This document shows, piece by piece, positions 43,347-52,506 of a DNA stretch of 64,000 nucleotides. A model generated the notes under the pieces. That model searched no databases, was not told the origin of the DNA, and worked only from the letters and a program-made list of their open reading frames with translations. A program made the translations under genes and the position numbers. The stretch covers positions 1-64,000 of the forward strand of contig CAJOIV010000004.1 in the NCBI GenBank assembly GCA_905234665.1, in the 5' to 3' direction. Source of the DNA: an uncultured Bacteroidales bacterium. Lineage in GTDB: Bacteria > Bacteroidota > Bacteroidia > Bacteroidales > P3. Each line of letters begins with the position of its first letter. Position 1 is the stretch's first letter.

Positions 43347-45035
43347 TTATCGCAGCAATGTGTAGGTCACGTCGCGAGTGTTGTCGCAGCCGTCGGTGAG
43401 GAGGATGCGGAGGGCGTTTTTGGCCTCGGTGAGGCGGGCGCGGACATCCTTGATGTTGATGAGGTTGTACTTGCCGTCGTACTCGGCCAGGACCCAACGG
43501 CCGTTGATGTAGCATTTGTATTCCTTCACGCCGCTGAGGTCGTCTGTCATCTTCAGTTGCAGCAGGTTGCCGGTGATGCGGCTGCCGTTCTTGAATCCCA
43601 CGGGCCGCACGGTGGGGGCGGCGGTGTCCTGCATGACGGTGAAGTTGCCGAAGTCGCGAACGTCGGCTTCCAGCCATTTGCCGTCGAGGCGCGTGGGACA
43701 GGCCTTGGTGCGGGTGTCGTCGAGATAACAGATGACCAGCTTCTCTTCATCGTAGCCCACGGGAAGAGGCAGACGTATCTTGTAGGTCTTGTGTGGCGGA
43801 TAGGGGCTCACGCGGGGGGCGACGGTGAGGATGGGGGCGATGTGGCGCTTGTCGGTCTTCACGCCGTGGACAAGGGCGTCATTGTAGTAGAGCACATCGG
43901 GAGGCAGGTCTATCTGGTAGTTGCTGCGGCCCACGCTGAGGGGTTCGGTGTAGACGAGGGTGTCGGCTGTCTGGTAGGGGGTGATGCGGTGGGGCACGCC
44001 GTGCATCTCGACGAGGGTCTCCAGGCTGTTGCGGACGAAGAAACGGCGCACGCTCTGGTTTCCGTTCCAGTCGCTTACGGCCACGGTGATGCGGTGGAGG
44101 CTGGTGTCGGTGTCGATGAACCCGATGCTGCCGTCGCCATAGGTGCGGGCCGGACGCAGGGGGTCGCCGGGCAGGCGGCGGGTGATGATGTAGGGCTTCT
44201 TGTTGGCCTGGTAGTATTCGTAGTCCAGCTGGCAGTGGATGCCGCGGGCGTTGTCGTGGTCTATCTCGGTGACGCGGTATTGGAAGAAGGGAACGCCGTC
44301 GACCCAGATGTCGATGCGCTCGAAGCCGTTGTTGTTGGTGGAACCCTCCGAGAGGTCGGCGGCATAGACTCCCAGGTAGAAACGTCCGGCGATGAGGATG
44401 GTCTCGCCGTCTTTCACCTGCCGGTCGCTGCATTTGCCGGCAATGCGGGTGCGTTCGTTATAGGGTATCATGCGTAAGCCCCGGATGGTGGGCTGCTGCA
44501 CGTCGGTCATCGTGATGCCGAATCCCAGGGGGTTGAGGCCGTGCTGTGTACGTGTGTCGCGCACCTCGTAGTGCAGGTGCGGGCCGCCCGACATGCCCGT
44601 GTTGCCGGCGTATGCGATGAGGTCGCCTCGTTTCACTTTGAGGACTCCGGCGGGCAGGGTGGTGTCGAAGGAATAGCATTGTTTCGCCTCTTGGCAGCGG
44701 TAGACGAAGTCTCCGATGCTGCCGGGGAAGCCGTCGCAGTGGTAGTATACCGTGGTCTTGTTGTCGGCATGGTTGATATAGAGCATCTTGCCGCCGCTCC
44801 ACGGACTGATGTGCACGCGGCTCACGTAGCCGTCGGCAGGGGCGTAGATGGGAGTGCCGACGCCTGTGTCGCCACCCACGCGCATGTCGATGCCGCCGTG
44901 GTAATGGTAGGGGCGTATCTCGGCGAAGGTGCCCGAGAGGGCGGTGGGCAGTTTCAGCGGCGAGTCGAACGTGTTCTGCGCTTGGGCGAAACTATAGGTC
45001 AATAGGCATAGGCCAATCAGTATTGTTCTCTTCAT
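43347..45035 (-). CDS. Secreted M23-family peptidase (peptidoglycan hydrolase-like)
   Basis: This 562-residue protein has a signal peptide (ILIGLCLLTYSFAQAQ) directly followed by the LytM/M23 domain. H46 and D50 come from HGGID, and a second HLHYE motif lies near 154. The zinc ligands appear complete. A long C-terminal beta-rich region (about 190-562) contains SAVSDWNGNQ and GFKNGSRITG segments, probably beta-sandwich domains. It would cut or bind peptidoglycan cross-links in the periplasm. It lies 27 bp downstream of recN on the same strand, a neighbour pair seen in other Bacteroidales. Confidence 0.9.
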   Translation of the reverse strand: MKRTILIGLCLLTYSFAQAQNTFDSPLKLPTALSGTFAEIRPYHYHGGIDMRVGGDTGVGTPIYAPADGYVSRVHISPWSGGKMLYINHADNKTTVYYHCDGFPGSIGDFVYRCQEAKQCYSFDTTLPAGVLKVKRGDLIAYAGNTGMSGGPHLHYEVRDTRTQHGLNPLGFGITMTDVQQPTIRGLRMIPYNERTRIAGKCSDRQVKDGETILIAGRFYLGVYAADLSEGSTNNNGFERIDIWVDGVPFFQYRVTEIDHDNARGIHCQLDYEYYQANKKPYIITRRLPGDPLRPARTYGDGSIGFIDTDTSLHRITVAVSDWNGNQSVRRFFVRNSLETLVEMHGVPHRITPYQTADTLVYTEPLSVGRSNYQIDLPPDVLYYNDALVHGVKTDKRHIAPILTVAPRVSPYPPHKTYKIRLPLPVGYDEEKLVICYLDDTRTKACPTRLDGKWLEADVRDFGNFTVMQDTAAPTVRPVGFKNGSRITGNLLQLKMTDDLSGVKEYKCYINGRWVLAEYDGKYNLINIKDVRARLTEAKNALRILLTDGCDNTRDVTYTLLR

Positions 45036-45062
45036 ATATATGTATCTCTCAGTTCTTGTGTT

Positions 45063-46730
45063 TCAATTTACTGCTCCCATCAGTTCCTGGGCGGTCTGGA
45101 GGGCCGCGGCGGTGGGCGGGTTGCTGGAGAGCATGACGGCAATCTCGGTGACGCGCTCGTCATGGCCGAGTTCGCGGATGCGCGAGACCGTGCGCTGTCC
45201 CTCCACGGCTTTGGCCACCTTGAGGTGCTGATGGGCCTTGGCGGCAATCTGGGGGAGGTGGGTGATGGCCACCACCTGCATGGTGCGCGCCATGTTCTGC
45301 ATGATGTCGCCGACGGCCACGGAGATGTCGCCCGACACGCCGCTGTCAATCTCGTCGAAGATGATGGTGGGCAGCAGGCTGCGGCGGGTGACGATGGACT
45401 TGATGGCCAGCATCAGGCGCGACAGTTCACCGCCCGACGCCACGTCGGCCACGGGCCGCATTGCACCGCCTTTGTTGGCGTTGAAGAGCAGGCGCACGCT
45501 GTCGTGGCCCAGCGGGCCGTAGTCGGCGGCAGGGGCGATGTCGGCCGCGATGCGCGCTTGTCCCATGCCCAACTGGGCGAGGATGGGCGTTATCTGTTGT
45601 TCCAGGGTCTTGGCGGCCTTTTGGCGCGAGGCCGTCAACTTTTCGGCGAGGACATGCAGTTGCGAGAAGGCCTTGTCCACCTGCTCCATCACCTCGCGGA
45701 TGCGGTCGTCGAGGCTGTCGGCGGCCTGCAGCTGTTCGTCCAGCTCCTGGGCGATGGCCAGCAGGGCGGCAATGTCGTTCACACCGTGCTTCTTCTCCAG
45801 GCGGTAGATGAGGTCGAGACGCTCGGCTACCTGCTCCTGCCGCTCGGGCGAGAACTGCAGACGGTCGTTTAGCAACTCGCACTCCGCCAGAATGTCCTGC
45901 AGCTCGATGATTGTCGAGTCTAGGCGGGCATGCAGTTGCCCGATGTCGTTGTGGTAGGAGGCCACATGCGCCAGCTGGGCGCGTGCCGCCACCAGCCGGG
46001 CCACGGCGTTGTCGTCGTCGCGGCCGTTGCCGTCGCAGAGGCCGTTCACGGTGTCGAGGGCTTCTTTGATGGTGCCTGTATGTTCCAGCAGCCGTTGCTC
46101 CTCTTCCAGTTCCTCCTGTTCGCCCTCCTGCAGGCGGGCGTTGCTCAGTTCGTCGAAGAGGAAGCGGTTATAGTCGGCCACCTTGTTGTTCTCGGCCTCC
46201 TGGGCGGTGAGTTGTTCGAGTTGGTGCTTCAGCTGGGTGTATTGGCGGTAGGCCTGTTGGTATTCATCGATGGGGCTGTTGTCCGCCAGGGTGTCCAGGA
46301 GTCGCGTCTGGAAGGTGCTTTCGGTGAGCGTGAGGGTCTGGTATTGCGAGTGGATGTCCACGAGGTGCGGCCCCAGCTCCTTGAGGAATTGCAGTGTCGC
46401 GGGGGTGTCGTTCACGAAGGAGCGGCTCTTGGCCGAGGGCAGTATCTCGCGCCGCAGGATGAGGGTGTCGTCGTAGTCGGCATCGTTGCGTTCGAAGATG
46501 GGTTCCAGCCCCAGCCCCGTAATGTCGAAAACGGCCTCCACCACGCACTTGCGTTCCTTGTCGGAGAGCACTTGCGTGTCGGCCCGCTGCCCCAGCAGCA
46601 GTCCCAGTGCCCCCAGCAGGATTGACTTGCCAGCGCCCGTCTCGCCCGTCACACCCACGAACCCGCCGTCGAAGGCGATGTCCGTCTCGTGTATCAGGGC
46701 GTAATTCTCAATATGTAGAGACTTCAGCAT
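45063..46730 (-). CDS. recN: DNA repair protein RecN
   Basis: This 555-residue SMC-like ATPase has a Walker A GETGAGKSILLG (29-40), a long coiled-coil middle, a C-terminal signature VASGGELSRLMLAIK near 435 and Walker B TIIFDEIDSGVSG near 460. It holds broken DNA ends together during recombination repair. The length is normal. It is the first gene of a unit with the M23 peptidase gene. A -7-like element (46775-46782) lies 45 nt upstream. Confidence 0.96.
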   Translation of the reverse strand: MLKSLHIENYALIHETDIAFDGGFVGVTGETGAGKSILLGALGLLLGQRADTQVLSDKERKCVVEAVFDITGLGLEPIFERNDADYDDTLILRREILPSAKSRSFVNDTPATLQFLKELGPHLVDIHSQYQTLTLTESTFQTRLLDTLADNSPIDEYQQAYRQYTQLKHQLEQLTAQEAENNKVADYNRFLFDELSNARLQEGEQEELEEEQRLLEHTGTIKEALDTVNGLCDGNGRDDDNAVARLVAARAQLAHVASYHNDIGQLHARLDSTIIELQDILAECELLNDRLQFSPERQEQVAERLDLIYRLEKKHGVNDIAALLAIAQELDEQLQAADSLDDRIREVMEQVDKAFSQLHVLAEKLTASRQKAAKTLEQQITPILAQLGMGQARIAADIAPAADYGPLGHDSVRLLFNANKGGAMRPVADVASGGELSRLMLAIKSIVTRRSLLPTIIFDEIDSGVSGDISVAVGDIMQNMARTMQVVAITHLPQIAAKAHQHLKVAKAVEGQRTVSRIRELGHDERVTEIAVMLSSNPPTAAALQTAQELMGAVN

Positions 46731-46774
46731 ATCATCATCCTAACGCAACAATGCCCCTTTTATTGCTCTGCGGG

Positions 46775-46788
46775 CAAAAATATCTTTG
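46775..46788. promoter_or_regulatory. Overlapping divergent -7 elements upstream of recN
   Basis: The minus strand reads TATTTTTG (plus 46775-46782), suited to recN. The plus strand reads TATCTTTG (46781-46788), but no gene follows on that strand, so only the first is likely used. Confidence 0.5.
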
Positions 46789-46856
46789 CCGTCGTGAAAC
46801 TTTTCCCGAGGTATATGAATGTGTGTCGGTTATCACAGAATAATGCGAAACCGGGC

Positions 46857-47156
46857 TCAATTGATTATCATGATTGATGCCACAAATACCAGTATCATGA
46901 CGACGGGAAACATAATCAGAGTGCCTTTAAGAACAAGCACGATGAACTTGCATTCCCTAACATCTTCTTTCTCTTCAATAATGCCATTCTCTTTTAGCTC
47001 TTGCAACTTGCGTACCATTTGAATGATACTGTTTGACCTGCTCCAGGGTATGGGTGTACCATATTTGCTGAGTAGAGATTTCGCTTCTTGCTTGGCATAA
47101 GTGACCAACACAATCCACGCTACCAGAAAAACAAGCAGAACAACAAAGAATGTCAT
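46857..47156 (-). CDS. Small two-helix membrane protein of unknown function
   Basis: This 99-residue protein has two transmembrane segments (residues about 3-20 and 76-98) and a charged cytoplasmic loop with a coiled-coil-like region (SIIQMVRKLQELKENGIIEEKED). The start at 47156 (MTFFVVLL) follows the previous stop by 19 nt. A longer frame would overlap that gene fully. It appears to be the last gene of the second R-M operon or an independent cargo gene. I recognise no family. Confidence 0.62.
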   Translation of the reverse strand: MTFFVVLLVFLVAWIVLVTYAKQEAKSLLSKYGTPIPWSRSNSIIQMVRKLQELKENGIIEEKEDVRECKFIVLVLKGTLIMFPVVMILVFVASIMIIN

Positions 47157-47175
47157 ATTATTTGCGCGGTTTGTT

Positions 47176-47721
47176 TCATAAGTCGTCACTTTTGGATGCC
47201 AATGATCTGTCCTTTTGACACCTGCGCAGGTTGCCGTTGACAAAACCGTCAAGCTGATTCTCGACATTTTTTACCAACTCGACGAATCTCTGTATTTCCT
47301 CTTTTGTGCTGTTTTCTTTCATGGAAAGTAGCTTGTACGCCATCGCATCAAAGGATTCGAATGGTTCCTGGCCACACGGGCCATCATAATGAACACGCCT
47401 TCTTCCAGATATCACGGTGGAATAGCTTCCGTCGCATACGTACCACAGGGTTTCACCATTTTCATGGAATACATGATAAGCTTCGATAAGAAGGGTAAAA
47501 ACCTTTTCGAGAAGCCTTGCAAACTCATCGGCAATAGGGATTGTCCGTTCCCAATCTTCGGCATCACTGACAATGTGTCCATTTTCGCCAGCCTCGTAAA
47601 GAATATGTAACGTCTTGTCTTTTCTGCTGTAATATAGCATGTCCTTGCAGCCGAACTCCATACTTTCGGAACAGTATGCGAAAGCATAGTGAGGCCTCAA
47701 GTCAATCTTTTTCTTTGGCAT
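47176..47721 (-). CDS. Protein of unknown function beside the second R-M system
   Basis: This 181-residue soluble protein is rich in aromatic residues and Cys (AYCSESMEFGCKDMLYY). The C-terminal third is helical (KEEIQRFVELVKNVENQLDGF). There is no signal peptide or membrane segment. It lies 32 bp after the hsdR stop on the same strand and 19 bp before the small membrane protein gene, so it is probably co-transcribed with the R-M operon. I do not recognise the family. Confidence 0.62.
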   Translation of the reverse strand: MPKKKIDLRPHYAFAYCSESMEFGCKDMLYYSRKDKTLHILYEAGENGHIVSDAEDWERTIPIADEFARLLEKVFTLLIEAYHVFHENGETLWYVCDGSYSTVISGRRRVHYDGPCGQEPFESFDAMAYKLLSMKENSTKEEIQRFVELVKNVENQLDGFVNGNLRRCQKDRSLASKSDDL

Positions 47722-47753
47722 ATAACGTATTCTTTGTTGTTGCTATTCTTCTT

Positions 47754-50700
47754 CTATAGTACACATTTCAGCACACCCACGGTGCGGTATTCCGACTCGG
47801 CATCCAGCACAATCACGTCGTAGTCTTTGTTCAGCGGGATTAGTTCTACTTTGCTGTGCTGCCAACCTTCTTCTGTTACCACCTTCTCACTGTGGTATTT
47901 TTTGATGGTGTAGCGGCCATCGTAATCGGGGTCGAACTCGTTGCTCTGGGTAAGGACTATCTCGCCCTCGCGAGAACCAGCCTTGTACCACTCGAAGACA
48001 CAGAGGTCGCCGTCTTTGATTCTAGGCTGCATGGAGTTGCCCTTGGCATGAACCACGAAGTGGCGGTCACTGTCGGGCATGAACCCGTGGCCTGTGGCAT
48101 CCACCCAGCCTTCCTGCTCGGGCTTCTCCCCGTCCTCGAAATAGCCACATGCCGCCCGCAGGGTGTAGAGGGGGATGCATCCTTCTCGGTATTCGGGATA
48201 GAGGGGAATAGCCTTGGCGGGTTCAGGAACATCTTTGTTCTTCAATGTCTTATACACCTCAGTCACAAAAACGCCCATCACCTGTTTCTTGATTTCCGGA
48301 TTGGAGAGCAACATGGAGAAGAAGTCCTGGTTCTGCTCCAATCCTTGCACCAAAGCGTCGTCGATGTCGTCGAAATAAGAGAACTTGAATTCGTCTTCCG
48401 AATTGACCAGTGCCGACTGCTGGAGCTTCTGCGACTTAAGGAGGATTTCCTTAATCTGGAGCATGGCCTGTGCCGCCACATCCTTATCAAAGTTGTTGCC
48501 TGTGCGGTTGTTGATCTCTTCAATAATCTCCGACAGTTTCTTCTCTTCGTCTTCCGACAGTTGAGTCTCGGCATTGGGCAGTTTGACGTACGGGTCAGCT
48601 ACCAGGTCGGGCTTTTTGTATTCGCCCTGCAACTTGTTGAGGAAGTTGTTGGCCACAATCTGGTCTTTCAAGGAAAACCCTTCTCCCGACTGATCTTTCT
48701 TGAACCACGACTGCAGATTGGAGCAGAACTTGTATTTCTTGTGCAACTGGACATCCTCGAACTGGCTTGCCTGAATGACAAACTCATAGAAACGCACAAA
48801 ACGCTTGAGGTTGGCGACAAACTCTTTCTTGTCCTCCTCTGCCAAAGCATTGGCCTTGCGCTCAGCCTTTTGCAGATAGCCCGTCATCTGCATCTTCTGC
48901 CTATCCGATGGCTTGGCTATCGTGATGAGTTCCGAGAAATTGTCAATGTCATACTCGTCAAGTACGCCAAAGCCGTCCAGTTTGGTCTCAATCTTGTAGA
49001 TGTCACTTGGGGTGATGTTATTGTCAAGGATAGTGGCCGTATAGTATGGGGCAAATGATTTCTTGATGTCCTCGTAGGTGTTGCAGAAATCGAGGATGAA
49101 AGTCTTTTTCTTGTATGGTGGGCAAATACGGTTCAGGCGCGACAGCGTCTGTACGGCGGCTATCTTCTTCAATTTCTTCAGCACATACATTGCGCTGAGA
49201 CGAGGCTGGTCGAAGCCTGTCTGATACTTGTTGGCGACGAGCATGATGCGGCTCTCGTCTTTGTCGAAAGTTTCGGGCAACTGTTTTTCTGAGCATCCAT
49301 TGATGCCCACCTCCGTAAACTCTTTACCTTTGTACTCGTCCAGTTTCACCTTTCCCGAGAATGCCACGAAGCACGAAAGGTCGTTATAGCCGTGTTGTTT
49401 GATATACTTCTCGAAAGCCAGTTTGTATTTCACGGCTGCAGGGCGGGAGGCCGTCACCACCATCGCCTTGGCTGTTCCTCCGAGTTCCTGCATCACCACC
49501 GAGCGGAAATGCTCAATGATAATCTCAGTTCGCTTCTCAATGTTTTCGTCGGTAAGGTCCACCAGACGGGCAATCTTCCTTTTGGCCTTGCCCGACTTGT
49601 ACATCGGATCCTCCTCAATGACCTTGTTGATGTCGTAGTAGGTCTTGTATTCCATGTAGTTGACCAGCACATCCAGGATGAACTCCTCCTCGATGGCTTG
49701 CTTCATGGAGTAGAGGTCGAATGCCTCGTTCTTGCCACTTCTTCCTGGACGGCCAAACAATGCCAGCGTGGTGGGTTTGGGCGTTGCCGTAAATGCAAAC
49801 ATCGACACATTCGGCTGCTTGCCGTTGGCACGGATTTCTGCCGTGAAGATGTCGTCCTGTTCCAGTTCGTCGTCATCCTCCACTTCCCTGCCTTTGCCCA
49901 GCACTTGGGTCAATGCGCCCATGTCTTTACCGGCAGTAGAGGAATGGGCTTCGTCGATGATGACGGCAAAATGTTTGTCGCTGATTTTCTTGATGGTGTC
50001 AACAATATAGAGGAACTTCTGTATGGTGGTGGCAATAATCTTGGTGTTGCCCTCCAAAGCTTTGCGCAGGTCATCGGCAGAGCAGTTGTCGTCCATCACC
50101 TTGATAAGCCCCGACTTGTGGTCTATCTGTCGGACGGCATCCTGCAACTGGCGGTCGACGACAACGCGGTCGGTGACGATAACGATGTTGTCGAATATCT
50201 GCTTGTCTTCCAAATCGTGCAACGAGGCTAATCGGTGAGCCAGCCAGGCAATCGTTTTGGTCTTGCCTGAACCTGCCGAGTGTTGGATGAGATAGTTCTG
50301 CGAGGTGTGATTGACCATCAGGTCATCCACCACCTTGCGGATGGTGCGCAGCTGGTGATAGCGGGGGAAGATGGGATGCTCGACCGTATGTTTCTTGCCT
50401 GTCACTTTGTCTTTCTTCTCCGTTTTCTCCACAAACACGAACTTGCCGATGAGGTCATAGAGCGTATCCTTTGTCAGGATGTCTTCCCACATATACGAGA
50501 CGGAGTATTTGTCCTTGTATATCGGGTTGCCCTTGCCCGTGTTGATTCCTTCGCCACGGCCGATGTTGAACGGCAGGAAATAGGTCTCCAATCCACGAAG
50601 TTCTGTAGTCATATAGACTTCTTCCAAGTCCATCGCAAAGTTCACGAAGCAACCTGCTTTCTTCTGGAACAGGCGAGCCTTGGGGTCGCGGTCGACACGA

Positions 50701-51206
50701 TACTGGTGGATGGCGTGCGTGTAGTTCTGTCCTGCCTGATTGCATTTGAGCTCAAACGAGATAATGGCCAGCCCGTTCAGGAAGATGACGAGGTCGATAC
50801 GTTCCTTGTCGCTGGCCCACATCTCTTCCATCACTGAGAAGACATTCTGGTTGACCTTGGCGATGAGCCTCTCATTGATGGAGGTGGCGGGCTTGGTGTA
50901 GAGCAGGTCGAGTTTCACGTTGGCAATCTCGATACCGTGTTTGAGGACGTCGATAAGCGAGCGCGACGACTTGCAGATTTCGAGGTTCAGATAGTTCAAC
51001 AGGCCCTCACGATAGTTCTCTTTCAGGGCGTTCTTCACCTTGGTCATCTTCTGCGGCTGTGTGGCTTCGAGGAACTGGAACAGCATGTCGGGATCCATGG
51101 CGAAGCGACGGTCGTAATTGTCGGTCTGTCGAATCACATAGCCATTCTCAACCAGACGTTGCAGGATGAACTTCTGATAATCTTTCTCGCTCAGTATCGT
51201 ATTCAT
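47754..51206 (-). CDS. hsdR: Type I restriction subunit R with C-terminal LexA/S24-like domain
   Basis: In this 1150-residue protein, residues 1-990 form a type I HsdR: nuclease region with IDLVIFLNGLAIISFELKC near 140-160, Walker A HSAGSGKTKT near 309, DEAH near 417, and a helicase core. Residues about 995-1150 form an S24 (LexA/UmuD-like) domain with GNSMQPRIKDGDLCVFEW (candidate Ser1058), a DGRYTIKKY motif (candidate Lys1102 or 1103) and a final strand. The Ser/Lys pair of S24 autoproteases is present. The fused domain could cut the protein under DNA damage or bind a phage signal. It overlaps hsdS by 4 nt. Confidence 0.9.
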   Translation of the reverse strand: MNTILSEKDYQKFILQRLVENGYVIRQTDNYDRRFAMDPDMLFQFLEATQPQKMTKVKNALKENYREGLLNYLNLEICKSSRSLIDVLKHGIEIANVKLDLLYTKPATSINERLIAKVNQNVFSVMEEMWASDKERIDLVIFLNGLAIISFELKCNQAGQNYTHAIHQYRVDRDPKARLFQKKAGCFVNFAMDLEEVYMTTELRGLETYFLPFNIGRGEGINTGKGNPIYKDKYSVSYMWEDILTKDTLYDLIGKFVFVEKTEKKDKVTGKKHTVEHPIFPRYHQLRTIRKVVDDLMVNHTSQNYLIQHSAGSGKTKTIAWLAHRLASLHDLEDKQIFDNIVIVTDRVVVDRQLQDAVRQIDHKSGLIKVMDDNCSADDLRKALEGNTKIIATTIQKFLYIVDTIKKISDKHFAVIIDEAHSSTAGKDMGALTQVLGKGREVEDDDELEQDDIFTAEIRANGKQPNVSMFAFTATPKPTTLALFGRPGRSGKNEAFDLYSMKQAIEEEFILDVLVNYMEYKTYYDINKVIEEDPMYKSGKAKRKIARLVDLTDENIEKRTEIIIEHFRSVVMQELGGTAKAMVVTASRPAAVKYKLAFEKYIKQHGYNDLSCFVAFSGKVKLDEYKGKEFTEVGINGCSEKQLPETFDKDESRIMLVANKYQTGFDQPRLSAMYVLKKLKKIAAVQTLSRLNRICPPYKKKTFILDFCNTYEDIKKSFAPYYTATILDNNITPSDIYKIETKLDGFGVLDEYDIDNFSELITIAKPSDRQKMQMTGYLQKAERKANALAEEDKKEFVANLKRFVRFYEFVIQASQFEDVQLHKKYKFCSNLQSWFKKDQSGEGFSLKDQIVANNFLNKLQGEYKKPDLVADPYVKLPNAETQLSEDEEKKLSEIIEEINNRTGNNFDKDVAAQAMLQIKEILLKSQKLQQSALVNSEDEFKFSYFDDIDDALVQGLEQNQDFFSMLLSNPEIKKQVMGVFVTEVYKTLKNKDVPEPAKAIPLYPEYREGCIPLYTLRAACGYFEDGEKPEQEGWVDATGHGFMPDSDRHFVVHAKGNSMQPRIKDGDLCVFEWYKAGSREGEIVLTQSNEFDPDYDGRYTIKKYHSEKVVTEEGWQHSKVELIPLNKDYDVIVLDAESEYRTVGVLKCVL

Positions 51207-52504
51207 ATCACTTGTCTTTTGCCGGTTACATATTCATAAATCAAGGAGGCTTTGTAAGCCTTCAGGGTCTCTATCTGCGTCTGTTTGTCCGAGATAGATT
51301 GCTCTATTGCTGCGCATTTCTTGTCGAGGTAATTGACAATCTCATCTTGTTCTGCTCTCGGTGGTACCACAATGGGCATATTGCCAAGGTCGTATGGCGA
51401 CAAATCCCATTGTCCTTCACGAATGCCTCCAGAAAGACGTCTGTATTCCGGAATGTTATTGGCATTGCGCATAAAATAGTGGAAATATCGAGGGCTGTAA
51501 TCATCGTCCGAAAACTCATAGACAAAATAAGCGGGGCTAACGATTCCTTCATATTCCGAAACGCCCATTGAGCCTTGCCAGGCTTTCATCTTATTGATGA
51601 CAAAATCATTAGGGCGAACATACTTATAGTTTGACGTGTCGTCGGATGTCCTATTATGGTTGTCATCTCGGCTCTCTTTTGGGATAACACCATACTCACG
51701 ATACACCGACAACACTTGTTTGTCTCCGTGACCCGATATCCTGCGAGCCTTCAATTTGTATCTAAACTTCTCTAATCCCCAATGCTCAGGAATTCTGTCA
51801 ATCCAGCCGAGGTTGGTTGGAACAAGTGTGACATTGGGATTGAGGCCATATGTGACCGTTTCGGCAATGATAGATTTCTTGTACTCTGCGAGGGTCTTGA
51901 CCTCTGCCTCCAAGTCGGCCAACAGCCCGTCAATCTCTGCACATTTCGCATCAAGGAAATCAGCAATGGCTTGCTGTTCGGGGAGAGGAGGGAAAATGAC
52001 GTTGGTTCGTTTCAATATGTTTTGTGATACCGAAAACAATTTTACTCCATTAACATTTGTCCGTATTTGTTTCCGCCAACAAGCTGTTTTGAACAGATAT
52101 GCTAAATACCTGTTATCATCATTATTTCCCCTTTGGCGCAGAACAATTGTATGGTAGCCTGCGAATAAAGGAGTGTTTATATCCATATATACGCAATTGC
52201 CACATCCATCTAAATCTTCTGATGTGTCTGCAAATATAAAGTTACCATGTTTAACAAGAGATTGGGCAAAGGCTATTGAAGGAGGAATAAATCTTATTAA
52301 ATCGCCTGACACTTTTGTTCCAGTATTCTTCTTTGAATGTATCTGCCCATAACTAATAACAGGACAGCCTTCATCCACGAGGTCTGCTTTGGTAATACTC
52401 AATCCCTTTCCAAAAGAGAAAAGAATTTTAAGGGGCTTAACTTTCCAGTCTGCAGGTATGACCTCTAACCAATCGATTCCGCTATCTTTCATTCCCCGTG
52501 CCAT
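51203..52504 (-). CDS. hsdS: Type I restriction specificity subunit (HsdS) of the second system
   Basis: This 433-residue protein has two target-recognition domains (about 1-180 and 215-390), joined by the conserved helix LPEQQAIADFLDAKCAEIDGLLADLEAEVKTL near 170-205 and ending in a second copy, AEQDEIVNYLDKKCAAIEQSI. Both domains are AT-rich, as expected for exchangeable modules. It overlaps hsdR by 4 nt (ATGA) and begins 2 nt after the DUF4062 gene. The recognition sequence is not predictable. Confidence 0.93.
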   Translation of the reverse strand: MARGMKDSGIDWLEVIPADWKVKPLKILFSFGKGLSITKADLVDEGCPVISYGQIHSKKNTGTKVSGDLIRFIPPSIAFAQSLVKHGNFIFADTSEDLDGCGNCVYMDINTPLFAGYHTIVLRQRGNNDDNRYLAYLFKTACWRKQIRTNVNGVKLFSVSQNILKRTNVIFPPLPEQQAIADFLDAKCAEIDGLLADLEAEVKTLAEYKKSIIAETVTYGLNPNVTLVPTNLGWIDRIPEHWGLEKFRYKLKARRISGHGDKQVLSVYREYGVIPKESRDDNHNRTSDDTSNYKYVRPNDFVINKMKAWQGSMGVSEYEGIVSPAYFVYEFSDDDYSPRYFHYFMRNANNIPEYRRLSGGIREGQWDLSPYDLGNMPIVVPPRAEQDEIVNYLDKKCAAIEQSISDKQTQIETLKAYKASLIYEYVTGKRQVI

Positions 52505-52506
52505 AC

